A stretch of DNA of 64,000 nt, from NCBI RefSeq assembly GCF_003026455.1, contig NZ_PYMB01000004.1:1-64000 (forward strand). Direction: 5' to 3'. Positions 1 through 9,289 of this stretch are shown here, piece by piece. The notes beneath the pieces are model-generated. The model was not told where the DNA came from and ran no database searches. It was given only the letters and a program-made list of their open reading frames with translations. The stretch's first letter is position 1, and every line of letters begins with the position of its first letter. Origin of the DNA: Photobacterium rosenbergii. Its GTDB lineage: Bacteria; Pseudomonadota; Gammaproteobacteria; Enterobacterales; Vibrionaceae. Both the position numbers and the translations under genes were made by a program.

Positions 1-120
1 ACAGCACCACAGCACCACAGCACCACAGCACCACAGCACCACAGCACCACAGCACCACAGCACCACAGCACCACAGCACCACAGCACCACAGCACCACAG
101 CACCACAGCACCACAGCACC
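1..120. repeat. Octanucleotide tandem repeat, 15 perfect copies
   Basis: The unit ACAGCACC is repeated 15 times without any mismatch and begins at the first base of the window, so the true array may be longer. Eight is not a multiple of three, so every frame reads the same eight-residue cycle (T-A-P-Q-H-H-S-T on the plus strand). If the array lies in a gene upstream of the window, gain or loss of a unit would shift its frame. It may also mark a contig edge. Confidence 0.97.
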
Positions 121-130
121 GATTTGTTAT

Positions 131-158
131 AAAAAAACCGCCCATTTCTGAGCGGTTT
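131..158 (-). terminator. Rho-independent terminator of toxRS
   Basis: A stem of AAACCGC (135-141) and GCGGTTT (152-158) is followed, on the minus strand, by a run of seven T. It lies about 30 bases after the toxS stop codon. Confidence 0.85.
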
Positions 159-185
159 GATTAACTCTAGCGTCGAATACTTAAC

Positions 186-734
186 TTACAGCGAATACAG
201 GATGTGCGAACCGTAAGACAAACTGGTCAGCAGGATGGTCTTCTCATCAATGATGTCCATACGGCGGCTTTGTTGGGCATCCATACGGTAGATCTGGTTG
301 ATGATCTTCAGGTGCTCAGGCTTGAAGTCCTCATTGGTGCCGGAAGTGATATCTTTAAACTCTCTCGGCTCGGTTAGCAGGTACTTACCACTGACATCCC
401 AACTGCCAGATTCCGAAATATGAATCGTTAACGGCTGGTCATTATCGCTGAATAACCTCATCAAGGTGATACGCGAATATGTCTTATTCGGGAGGTAAAC
501 CACATGGCTAGTTTGCTCGACACGACGCAGCATACCGAGTTGTTCCAGTTCAGTTTCCTCAATACGGCTGACGGTTCTCGATTGCCACTCACGGGAGATC
601 AGCAACTGTTCTTGTTTGTAGTCACTTGAAAAATAAAGCCAAGCACTGAACATGACAGATAGGCCAAGAAGGATGAATGCCCAATATTTGAAGATAAAGT
701 GCTTGATTGACTGCTTGTGGGTATTTACTGACAT
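186..734 (-). CDS. toxS: ToxS, periplasmic partner of ToxR
   Basis: This 182-residue protein has a short basic cytoplasmic tail, one membrane segment at about residues 18-36 and a periplasmic domain for the rest. That is the architecture and size of ToxS, which stabilises and activates the periplasmic domain of ToxR at the inner membrane. Its ATG lies inside the end of toxR (10 bases shared), so translation is probably coupled, and a terminator follows. The toxR-toxS order is the standard Vibrionaceae arrangement. Identification rests on context plus topology, since ToxS diverges quickly in sequence. Confidence 0.93.
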   Translation of the reverse strand: MSVNTHKQSIKHFIFKYWAFILLGLSVMFSAWLYFSSDYKQEQLLISREWQSRTVSRIEETELEQLGMLRRVEQTSHVVYLPNKTYSRITLMRLFSDNDQPLTIHISESGSWDVSGKYLLTEPREFKDITSGTNEDFKPEHLKIINQIYRMDAQQSRRMDIIDEKTILLTSLSYGSHILYSL

Positions 735-1591
735 ATCGCGATATTGTCCTTGTGGCTAGTCAACAAACGAAGGGTGACATTCTCGGCGGGTTTATCATAC
801 GAGTGGACGTAGTTAACCCAAAGCTGGGAGTTTTGACCGCCGGATACAATCACCTCCATTGGGCGTTTATTATCTGAGTGGAAATCCAGATAACTTTCAA
901 CACACTGGGTGATCATACCTTCCCATTGGCCAAGGGGCGGGTGATTGGCAGGGATCAAGACTGGGACATCATCAACGACAGTGAATTGATCGAATGCGGC
1001 AGACTTAGGTGGCACGCTTAAGTTCACTATCACCGGTAGTAACAGAGCAATCAAAACTAACAAACCAGAAATAGCCGCCATCGGTAGCGGGCGTTTCTTA
1101 GCTTGAGGCTGTGGAGTTGGCGTATAGGTTTTAGGTGGTGTCGTTTGCTGGCTGTGTTCGAACAGCTCGCGTTCAACCTCTGACGGCTCATCTAATTTCT
1201 CAGCAAGTGCTTCGGCTTGCTCAGCACTAGCTGACGAGGCAATTTCTGACAAGGATTCAACCATCGCGATCATCTGGTAACCGCGCTTAGGTACGGTTTT
1301 GATGAACTCAGGTGACTTGGTGGAGTCTTTGAGTGCTTTACGCAGGGTAGAAATTGCCTGGGTCAGGCTCGAATCATCAACCTCAAAACCCTGCTCACGC
1401 CAGACAAAATCATGCAGGCGGGTACGGGTAATGATGGCTCCTGGGTCTTCAATGAGTAAGCTTAATGCTCGACTTTCGTTACTACCTAGTCGGGTAAGCT
1501 CATCATTTTCGTGTTGGTCAATTAAGCTGTTGTCGTATGGGTCAAACAAAAAGCGTTGACCAATTAGGAATTTACTTTCTAATTTATTCAT
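725..1591 (-). CDS. toxR: ToxR, membrane-bound transcriptional activator
   Basis: ToxR joins an N-terminal OmpR-type winged helix (about residues 15-110, with a VWREQGFEVDDSSL stretch) to a proline- and acid-rich linker, one membrane helix (about 171-192) and a periplasmic domain. Cys230 and Cys287 match the cysteine pair of the V. cholerae protein that forms the regulatory disulfide. The open frame continues 60 codons further upstream, but the start MNKLESKF at 1591 gives 288 residues, the normal family length; the upstream part is AT-rich and overlaps the promoter region. In known vibrios ToxR controls outer-membrane porins and, in pathogens, virulence genes. Confidence 0.95.
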   Translation of the reverse strand: MNKLESKFLIGQRFLFDPYDNSLIDQHENDELTRLGSNESRALSLLIEDPGAIITRTRLHDFVWREQGFEVDDSSLTQAISTLRKALKDSTKSPEFIKTVPKRGYQMIAMVESLSEIASSASAEQAEALAEKLDEPSEVERELFEHSQQTTPPKTYTPTPQPQAKKRPLPMAAISGLLVLIALLLPVIVNLSVPPKSAAFDQFTVVDDVPVLIPANHPPLGQWEGMITQCVESYLDFHSDNKRPMEVIVSGGQNSQLWVNYVHSYDKPAENVTLRLLTSHKDNIAICQ

Positions 1592-1714
1592 TTTTAGCAC
1601 CAAGGGTACACTATCTGCGCATATAATACGCACCAACCCTGAATCTCTTCTGAATATAAAAATTATAAAAAATGGCTCTGAAAAAATATCAAAAACATAA
1701 AACGTGTATTTTAG

Positions 1715-1742
1715 GTTGAAAACGCTACGTTTGACCATATGT
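1715..1742 (+). promoter_or_regulatory. Candidate sigma-32 (heat-shock) promoter of htpG
   Basis: TTGAAA at 1716-1721 is followed after 13 bases by CCATATGT at 1735-1742, close to the sigma-32 consensus CTTGAAA-N(11-16)-CCCCATNT. It is about 85 bases upstream of the htpG start and inside the shared toxR/htpG region. Confidence 0.55.
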
Positions 1743-1825
1743 ATATAGGGAAATGTAAAGGGTAGCTGCAAGAGGCGGCTGTTTTAGATCCCCGAATGTT
1801 TATTGATACAAGTTTCGGAGTTGAA

Positions 1826-3724
1826 ATGAGCGAACAAACTATCCACAACAATAAGGAAACCCGTGGTTTTCAGTCTGAGGTGAAGCAACTGTTGCAACTG
1901 ATGATCCATTCTTTGTATTCCAACAAAGAGATCTTTTTGCGCGAGTTGATTTCAAATGCGTCCGATGCCGCCGACAAGCTGCGCTTCCGTGCGTTGTCTC
2001 AGCCAGACTTGTATGAAAATGATGCCGAGCTGGGTGTGAAGCTGTCTTTCAATGAGCAGGCTGGCACATTGACTATCAGTGACAACGGCATTGGTATGAC
2101 CCGGGATGATGTGATTGAGCATTTGGGTACTATTGCCAAATCCGGTACTAAAGATTTCTTTGCCAAGTTAAGCGAAGATGAATCAAAAGACTCCCAGCTG
2201 ATCGGCCAATTCGGTGTCGGCTTCTACTCGGCCTTTATCGTAGCGGACTCTGTGACCGTTAATACCCGTGCTGCTGGTGTTGCAGCGGATCAGGCGGTTT
2301 CATGGCAGTCAGGTGGCGAGGGTGATTACACGGTTGAAGATATCGAGAAAGAAAGCCGTGGTACTGACATTGTTCTTCACCTGCGTGAAGAAGAAAAAGA
2401 ATTTCTAAGCGAGCACCGCCTGCGTGACATCATCGGTAAATACTCTGACCATATCGGTATCCCGGTTCATATCCAGACCGTAGTGCGAGATGAAGAAGGT
2501 AAAGAGACTGGCCGTAAGTGGGAGCAGATCAACAAGGCCCAAGCGCTTTGGACCCGCAATAAGTCAGACATTACCGAAGAGGAATACCAAGAGTTCTACA
2601 AGCATGTCTCCCATGACTTTGCTGAGCCACTGACATGGAGCCATAACCGTGTCGAAGGTAAGCAGGACTACACGAGCTTGCTATACATCCCGTCTAAGGC
2701 GCCATGGGATTTGTACAACCGTGACAGCAAGCACGGCTTGAAGCTTTACGTTCAGCGCGTCTTTATTATGGACGATGCCGAGCAGTTCATGCCGTCATAC
2801 CTGCGCTTTATGCGTGGCCTGATTGACTCTAATGATCTGCCACTGAACGTTTCGCGTGAAATTCTGCAGGACAACAAGGTGACCCAGTCATTGCGTAAAG
2901 CATGTACTAAACGTGCTTTGACCATGATGGAACGCTTGGCGAACAATGATGCCGAGAAATACCAGACCCTATGGAATGAATTTGGCCAGGTATTAAAAGA
3001 AGGCCCGGTTGAAGATTTCGCCAACCGCGAGAAAATTGCCAAGCTGCTTCGCTTTAGCTCAACCCATGCCGAGACTGTTGAACAAACGGTATCACTGGCT
3101 GGTTACATCGAGCGAATGAAAGAAGGCCAGGACAAGATCTACTTCCTGACGGCCGACAGCTTCAGCGCGGCGAAAAATAGCCCGCACCTTGAACAGTTCC
3201 GTACTAAAGGCCTTGAAGTGCTGCTGATGCACGACCGCATTGACGAATGGTTGATGGGCCATCTGCCAGAGTTCGATGGCAAGCAGTTCCAAGCCATCAC
3301 CAAAGCGGACCTTGACCTTTCTGCGTTTGAGCAGGAAGAAGAGAAAGAGAAGCGTAAGGAAACGGAAGAAGCCTTCCAATCTGTGGTTGAGCGTACCAAG
3401 TCCTACCTTGGCGAGCGTGTGAAAGATGTGCGCACTACGTTCAAGCTTAAGGACACCCCTGCGGTTGTGGTGACCGACGAGAATGAGATGGGCACCCAGA
3501 TGGCGAAACTGCTGGCTGCGGCTGGCCATGACGCACCTGAAGTCCAGTACATTTTCGAGCTGAACCCTGAGCACCCATTGGTGAGCAAGATGGCCGATGA
3601 AGCGGATGAAGAAACCTTTGGCCGCTGGGTGGAAATGCTACTGGGCCAAGCCATGCTTGCCGAGAAGGGAAGTATGGACGATCCGTCCCAGTTCCTTGCT
3701 GCTGTCAACAAACTGCTGGTATAA
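1826..3724 (+). CDS. htpG: HtpG, Hsp90-family molecular chaperone
   Basis: HtpG is the cytosolic bacterial Hsp90, an ATP-driven dimer that remodels client proteins with DnaK. The N-terminal GHKL ATPase is clear: [14 protein letters not shown], then DNGIGM, then the lid segment [11 protein letters not shown]. The frame opens at 1796, but ATG at 1826 ([15 protein letters not shown]) has GGAG seven bases upstream and gives 632 residues, close to the E. coli length. It is divergent from toxR with a likely heat-shock promoter between them, an arrangement known from V. cholerae. No strong terminator separates it from adk, only two hairpins without a T run. Confidence 0.98.
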   Translation: MSEQTIHNNKETRGFQSEVKQLLQLMIHSLYSNKEIFLRELISNASDAADKLRFRALSQPDLYENDAELGVKLSFNEQAGTLTISDNGIGMTRDDVIEHLGTIAKSGTKDFFAKLSEDESKDSQLIGQFGVGFYSAFIVADSVTVNTRAAGVAADQAVSWQSGGEGDYTVEDIEKESRGTDIVLHLREEEKEFLSEHRLRDIIGKYSDHIGIPVHIQTVVRDEEGKETGRKWEQINKAQALWTRNKSDITEEEYQEFYKHVSHDFAEPLTWSHNRVEGKQDYTSLLYIPSKAPWDLYNRDSKHGLKLYVQRVFIMDDAEQFMPSYLRFMRGLIDSNDLPLNVSREILQDNKVTQSLRKACTKRALTMMERLANNDAEKYQTLWNEFGQVLKEGPVEDFANREKIAKLLRFSSTHAETVEQTVSLAGYIERMKEGQDKIYFLTADSFSAAKNSPHLEQFRTKGLEVLLMHDRIDEWLMGHLPEFDGKQFQAITKADLDLSAFEQEEEKEKRKETEEAFQSVVERTKSYLGERVKDVRTTFKLKDTPAVVVTDENEMGTQMAKLLAAAGHDAPEVQYIFELNPEHPLVSKMADEADEETFGRWVEMLLGQAMLAEKGSMDDPSQFLAAVNKLLV

Positions 3725-3877
3725 CGGCTGAATATACCGAACCGGGGCAGGGTAGGACTAAGGTCTAATCGCCTGCTACCGGTGTCAAATTGTATTCTGA
3801 TACAGCATGTAATCGCTGCCCAGTCAGGGACTGGGCTTGCGACTGCGGCGTAATCAGTGTATTTTTCACTTCTTTGA

Positions 3878-4552
<675 letters not shown>

Positions 4553-4578
4553 TTGCAAGCTGCTTAGCAAGTTCAGAG

Positions 4579-4610
4579 ACGGGTTGGCCATTAGGTCAGC
4601 CCGTTTTTTT
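4579..4610 (+). terminator. Terminator of adk
   Basis: ACGGGTTGGCC pairs with GGTCAGCCCGT (with G-U pairs) around an ATTA loop, followed by seven T. Confidence 0.88.
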
Positions 4611-4720
4611 ATGTGGCAGAAAAATGATCCAAATAATGTCGCATGTGGTATAACCGACTGAAAAGAAAACTGATACAGTTATATCTATTGACCAAAACCG
4701 CTGTAAGCGTGAAGGATGAT

Positions 4721-5716
4721 ATGAGCGAGCAAAACATCAATAACAATAACCAGACCCGCCCGTATGGGGTGCTGCTAGTGAATCTAGGTACGCCTGATGA
4801 AGCAACGCCGGCAGGAGTAAAACGCTTCCTGTCCGATTTCCTCCATGATCACCGTGTCGTTGATATGAACCGTTGGCTTTGGTGTCCGATCCTCCATGGT
4901 GCTATTTTGCCAATCCGCTCTCCGAAGGTCGCGAAATTGTACCAGTCGGTCTGGATGGATGGAGGTTCACCGCTGATGGTGTACTCAAGACGTCAGCAGC
5001 AGGCGTTGACCGAAAAGTTGGGTGTACCGGTAGAGTTGGGGATGACCTATGGTAGCCCAGCGATTGTTGATGGCCTTGATGCATTGAAAAAACAGGGTTG
5101 CGAACGTGTGCTGGTATTGCCTTTGTACCCGCAGTACTCACGTACTACGACGGCAGCAGTTTTTGACAAGGTGGCCAAAGTGCTGAAGGCGAGGGCGGAT
5201 ATTCCTGAACTGCGTTTTGTGAACCACTATTACGATCATCCTGACTACATTTCTGCACTGGCTGAGTCAGTGAATGACTTTTGGCAGCAGAACGGAAAAG
5301 CCGATTATTTGCTGTGCTCTTACCACGGTATTCCGAAACGTTATGCTGATAATGGCGATCCGTATCCTGAACATTGTAATGGCACCACGGCGCTGCTGGC
5401 TGAACAACTCGATATGCCACGGGAGAACATGAGCATGAGCTACCAGTCCATTTTTGGCCGGGAAGAATGGCTCAAGCCTTATACCGAGGGTACGATCCGA
5501 GAGTTGGCCCAGAAAGGGGTCAAACGCCTTGATGTGATTTGCCCAGCATTTTCAGTGGACTGTTTAGAGACGTTGGAAGAAATTGCCGAAGGTTGTAAAG
5601 AGGTCTTTCTTGAAGCGGGCGGCGAGAGCTTTAACTTGATCCCATGCCTGAATGATAACCCGGCCCATATCGACTTGATGGCTTCACTTGTGCAGCAGCA
5701 CAGCCAAGGTTGGTAG
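4721..5716 (+). CDS. hemH: Ferrochelatase
   Basis: HemH inserts ferrous iron into protoporphyrin IX, the last step of protoheme synthesis. The N-terminal [15 protein letters not shown] segment and the central [12 protein letters not shown] (catalytic histidine) are typical of the family. The frame opens at 4643, but ATG at 4721 ([16 protein letters not shown]) has GAAGGA just upstream and gives 331 residues, in line with homologues of about 320. It follows adk directly, as in E. coli, and has its own terminator. Confidence 0.98.
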   Translation: MSEQNINNNNQTRPYGVLLVNLGTPDEATPAGVKRFLSDFLHDHRVVDMNRWLWCPILHGAILPIRSPKVAKLYQSVWMDGGSPLMVYSRRQQQALTEKLGVPVELGMTYGSPAIVDGLDALKKQGCERVLVLPLYPQYSRTTTAAVFDKVAKVLKARADIPELRFVNHYYDHPDYISALAESVNDFWQQNGKADYLLCSYHGIPKRYADNGDPYPEHCNGTTALLAEQLDMPRENMSMSYQSIFGREEWLKPYTEGTIRELAQKGVKRLDVICPAFSVDCLETLEEIAEGCKEVFLEAGGESFNLIPCLNDNPAHIDLMASLVQQHSQGW

Positions 5717-5790
5717 TTCCTACCCCTACAGGAATAGGGTGTCGATATTGATGAACACCCTGTATGGGAATCTTGCCTGATTGACGATGG

Positions 5791-5825
5791 AGCTCTCACA
5801 TTCTGTGAGAGCTTTTTCTTTTTTG
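5791..5825 (+). terminator. Terminator of hemH
   Basis: AGCTCTCACA and TGTGAGAGCT form a perfect 10-bp stem around TTC, followed by TTTTCTTTTTT. Confidence 0.92.
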
Positions 5826-5879
5826 TTCTATATTCTGTGATAGAATTCGCAAAAATTTCTCAACAGACAGCTCATTGAC

Positions 5880-7184
5880 ATGAAATTTCCAGGCCAACGT
5901 AAATCCAAGCATTACTTCCCGGTCCATGCACGTGATCCTCTTCTTAGTCAAACTAAGCAAGATAAGCGACTAACACGCACGCATATTGTTGGTATTGACC
6001 AGACTTTGGTTGATATTGAAGCCTGCGTTGAAGATGAATTCCTGGAACGCTATGAGCTAAGTAAAGGCCACTCGCTGGTTATCTCCGATGAGAAAGCGGA
6101 AGCGCTTTACCGCGAGCTAAAAGAAAAAGAACTGATCAGCCACGAGTTCGCTGGTGGCACAATCGGTAATACCCTTCACAACTATTCTGTGCTGGCTGAT
6201 GATAAATCAGTACTGCTGGGTGTGATGAGTAAAGATATCGAAATCGGCAGTTACGCTTACCGTTATCTTTGCAACACCTCAAGCCGCATGGATATGAACC
6301 ACCTGCAACCAGTAAATGGTCCAATTGGCCGCTGTTTTGCCCTGATCTCTAAAGAAGGCGAGCGTACTTTCGCTATCAACGAAGGTCGTATGAACCAGCT
6401 TGAGCCAAGCAGTATCCCTGAAGATGTGTTTAAGCGTGCTTCTGCGCTGGTACTGACGGCTTACTTGGTACGTTGTAAAGATGGCGACCCAATGCCAGCA
6501 GCAACCATGCAGGCGATTGAATACGCGAAAAAGCACGATGTACCCGTTGTTCTGACTCTGGGCACCAAGTTTGTGATCGAAGATGATCCACAGTGGTGGC
6601 GTGATTTCCTACGCGATCATGTAACCGTGGTTGCGATGAACGAAGATGAAGCAGAAGCACTGACCGGTGAATCTGACCCATTGATTGCCTCTGAAAAGAC
6701 CCTTGAGTGGGTTGACTTGGTACTGTGTACTGCTGGTCCTGTCGGCCTTTACACTGCAGGCTTCACTGAAGATGAAGCCAAGCGTGAAACTAGCTTGCCT
6801 CTTCTTCCGGGTGAAATCCCAGAGTTCAACCGCTATGAGTTTAGCCGCCCGATGCTGAAATCAGAGTGCCAGAACCCAATCAAAGTGTACTCTCACATTG
6901 CCCCTTACATGGGTGGTCCTGAGCGTATCAAGAATACCAATGGTGCTGGCGATGGCGCACTGTCTGCACTGCTGCACGACATGTCAGCCAACCGCTACCA
7001 CAAAGAGAACGTACCGAAATCAAGCAAGCACCAGTTTGACTTCTTGACTTACTCGTCGTTCTCACAGATCTGTCTGTACTCGAACCGAGTGAGCTATGAA
7101 GTGCTGGCTCAGCACTCGCCTCGTCTGTCCCGCGGCCTACCGGAGCGTGAAGACAGCTTGGAAGAAGCATACTGGGAACGTTAA
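5880..7184 (+). CDS. gsk: Inosine-guanosine kinase
   Basis: Gsk phosphorylates inosine and guanosine to IMP and GMP in purine salvage. It is a PfkB-type ribokinase-fold kinase: the C-terminal motif NTNGAGDGALSALLHD, near residues 352-367, holds the catalytic aspartate. Length is 434 residues, the same as the E. coli enzyme, and it lies after hemH as in E. coli. The upstream sequence has only a weak ribosome site, but the N-terminus MKFPGQRKSKHYFPVHARDP matches the family, so the start is secure. Confidence 0.97.
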   Translation: MKFPGQRKSKHYFPVHARDPLLSQTKQDKRLTRTHIVGIDQTLVDIEACVEDEFLERYELSKGHSLVISDEKAEALYRELKEKELISHEFAGGTIGNTLHNYSVLADDKSVLLGVMSKDIEIGSYAYRYLCNTSSRMDMNHLQPVNGPIGRCFALISKEGERTFAINEGRMNQLEPSSIPEDVFKRASALVLTAYLVRCKDGDPMPAATMQAIEYAKKHDVPVVLTLGTKFVIEDDPQWWRDFLRDHVTVVAMNEDEAEALTGESDPLIASEKTLEWVDLVLCTAGPVGLYTAGFTEDEAKRETSLPLLPGEIPEFNRYEFSRPMLKSECQNPIKVYSHIAPYMGGPERIKNTNGAGDGALSALLHDMSANRYHKENVPKSSKHQFDFLTYSSFSQICLYSNRVSYEVLAQHSPRLSRGLPEREDSLEEAYWER

Positions 7185-7203
7185 TCGACTTTCTTGGTTG
7201 ATA

Positions 7204-7235
7204 ATAAAAAACCGCCGATATCGGCGGTTTTTTGT
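7204..7235. terminator. Bidirectional terminator between gsk and asnB
   Basis: ACCGCCGAT/ATCGGCGGT (7211-7228) is a perfect palindrome flanked by A-rich sequence on the left and T-rich on the right, so it can serve both convergent genes. Confidence 0.93.
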
Positions 7236-7258
7236 TTTCGCGATTAGTTGATTAGCTA

Positions 7259-8941
7259 TTAAGCTTGGGTTTTTGCATCGTAGGCTTCGTTGTGTACGGC
7301 AGCGACTGCACGGCCTGATGGATCCGCGCTGTTCTTGAAGCTCTCGTCCCACTCAATTGCCTTGGCACTTGAACAAGCGATAGACGGGCCGCCCGGAACA
7401 CATTTCGCCGCATCTTCCAACGGGAACAACTCTTCGAAGATCTCACGGTACGCGTAACCTTCTTTAGTCGTTGGTGTGTTGTATGGGAAGCGGAATTTCG
7501 CCGTTTCAAGCTGCTGGTCTGACACTTTGGCTTCTGCTACTTCTTTCAAGGTATCAATCCAGCTGTAGCCTACGCCGTCCGAGAACTGCTCTTTCTGGCG
7601 CCAAGCGACAGATTCTGGTAGGTAGTGGCCGAAGCACTCACGGACAATATGCTTCTCCATCTTGCCGTTGCCACACATCTTGTCCTCAGGGTTCAGGCGC
7701 ATAGCGACTTCCAAGAACTCTTTGTCTAGGAATGGTACGCGAGCCTCGATCCCCCATGCTGCCATCGACTTGTTGGCACGAGCACAGTCAAACATGTTCA
7801 GAGCCAATAGCTTACGGACGGTCTCTTCGTGGAATTCTTTGGCGTTTGGCGCTTTGTGGAAGTACAGGTAGCCGCCGAAGACTTCATCGGCACCTTCGCC
7901 TGATAGTACCATCTTAATGCCCATAGCGCGGATTTTACGCGCCATCAGGTACATAGGTGTCGATGCACGGATAGTTGTCACATCGTAGGTCTCGATGTGG
8001 TAAATCACATCACGGATGGCATCCAGACCTTCCTGAATGGTGTAAGTCAGTTCGTGGTGAACGGTACCGATACTGTCAGCAACCTCTTTGGCCGCTTTTA
8101 GATCCGGTGCACCTTCCAAACCGATGGCAAAGGAGTGCAGGGTTGGCCACCACGCATCAGACTCTTCGTTGTCTTCGATACGGCGGGCAGCAAACTTCTT
8201 GGTGATCGCTGAGATCACAGATGAGTCCAAGCCACCAGAAAGAAGCACACCATAAGGCACGTCTGTCATCAGTTGGCGTTTAACCGCGCTTTCCAGTGCA
8301 TCGGTTAGGGCGACTTTGTCTGTTTTGGCTTCAGCAACAGCATCAAACTCCATCCAATCGCGCTTGTAGTAGCGGGTTGGTTCGCCAGCCTTGCTCCATA
8401 GGAAGTGGCCAGGAGGGAATTCGCTGATTGTCTTACACACTGGGACCAGTGACTTCATCTCTGAAGCAACGTAGTAGTTACCGTGCTCATCGTAGCCATG
8501 GTAAAGCGGGATGATACCGATATGGTCGCGGCCAATTAGGTAGGCATCTTCCTGCTCATCGTAAAGAATAAAGCCGAAAATACCGTTCAGGTAATCAAGC
8601 AGTTCTGGGCCTTTCTCTTTGTATAGCGCCAGGATAATTTCACAATCAGATTCTGTCTGGAATGGGTAATCCGGTGCGAATTCAGCACGCAGTTCTTTGT
8701 GGTTGTAGATCTCGCCGTTTACAGCAAGGGCATGTGTTTTGTCTGCATTGTACAGAGGCTGCTCACCGCTGTTCAGGTCGACGATTGCCAGACGCTCGTG
8801 AACCAGAATGGCTTTCTCTGATGAATAAATACCAGACCAGTCTGGGCCGCGGTGGCGCATTTTTTTAGACATTTCCAATGCAGTGTGACGCAATGCGGCT
8901 GCATCACTTTTGATGTCTAGGATCCCAAATACTGAACACAT
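7259..8941 (-). CDS. asnB: Asparagine synthetase B (glutamine-hydrolysing)
   Basis: AsnB makes asparagine from aspartate, glutamine and ATP. The N-terminal class II glutaminase starts with the catalytic Cys2 (MCSVFGILD) and contains RHRGPDWSG; the synthetase domain has the PP-loop SGGLDSS at about residues 232-238. Length is 560, slightly above E. coli AsnB (554). A good ribosome site (AGGAAG) precedes the ATG. It is convergent with gsk and shares its terminator. Confidence 0.98.
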   Translation of the reverse strand: MCSVFGILDIKSDAAALRHTALEMSKKMRHRGPDWSGIYSSEKAILVHERLAIVDLNSGEQPLYNADKTHALAVNGEIYNHKELRAEFAPDYPFQTESDCEIILALYKEKGPELLDYLNGIFGFILYDEQEDAYLIGRDHIGIIPLYHGYDEHGNYYVASEMKSLVPVCKTISEFPPGHFLWSKAGEPTRYYKRDWMEFDAVAEAKTDKVALTDALESAVKRQLMTDVPYGVLLSGGLDSSVISAITKKFAARRIEDNEESDAWWPTLHSFAIGLEGAPDLKAAKEVADSIGTVHHELTYTIQEGLDAIRDVIYHIETYDVTTIRASTPMYLMARKIRAMGIKMVLSGEGADEVFGGYLYFHKAPNAKEFHEETVRKLLALNMFDCARANKSMAAWGIEARVPFLDKEFLEVAMRLNPEDKMCGNGKMEKHIVRECFGHYLPESVAWRQKEQFSDGVGYSWIDTLKEVAEAKVSDQQLETAKFRFPYNTPTTKEGYAYREIFEELFPLEDAAKCVPGGPSIACSSAKAIEWDESFKNSADPSGRAVAAVHNEAYDAKTQA

Positions 8942-9240
8942 ACTTCCTACCCCAAATTTAACTAATGTTGCTATCCATGAAAATTGTCGGAATCAGCGTG
9001 GCGGTGAAGATAACCTGTTGTGTTGGTTTGTTTCTTCTATGCGTTAGCACTTTGTTATGTGCTAGGCAGATCTCGGCCACGTCAGTGCTGTCCTTTCGTT
9101 AATTGTTAAAATTGCGTATTCGATAATAAATTGCAACCATCAATTTCAAATCAATAAACAAAAAGAGCTCTTACTGAATAAAATTTAAAATTATTGAGAT
9201 TAACCGAATAAAAGTTAAAGGTGGGTGATATTTTGCGCAT
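8942..9240. other. asnB leader and upstream region without a gene
   Basis: No coding frame is convincing in this AT-rich stretch. It must hold the asnB promoter on the minus strand. A small hairpin TAGCAC/GTGCTA (about 9044-9063) lies in the probable leader. I found no well-matched -35/-10 pair and no operator I can name. Confidence 0.5.
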
Positions 9241-9270
9241 AAAAACAAACGGCAGCCGAAGCTGCCGTTT
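9241..9270 (-). terminator. Terminator of the cation/proton antiporter gene
   Basis: AAACGGCAGC and GCTGCCGTTT form a perfect 10-bp stem around CGAA; on the minus strand it is followed by TGTTTTTAT. Confidence 0.88.
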
Positions 9271-9289
9271 GATGTAGAAGGAGAGAAAA

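Noticed and set aside
1620..1655. sigma-70 promoter of toxR on the minus strand
   Set aside because: TATTAT is a possible -10, but nothing resembling a -35 lies at the right distance.
3092..3574. 160-codon minus-strand frame inside htpG
   Set aside because: Antisense shadow of a complete conserved gene with strong codon bias.
3741..3836. Hairpins between htpG and adk (ACCGG..CCGGT and CCCAGTC/GACTGGG)
   Set aside because: Clear stems but without T runs on either strand; not reported as terminators.
7471..8205. Several plus-strand frames inside asnB
   Set aside because: Antisense shadows rich in Arg, Ser and Trp, overlapping the complete asnB gene.
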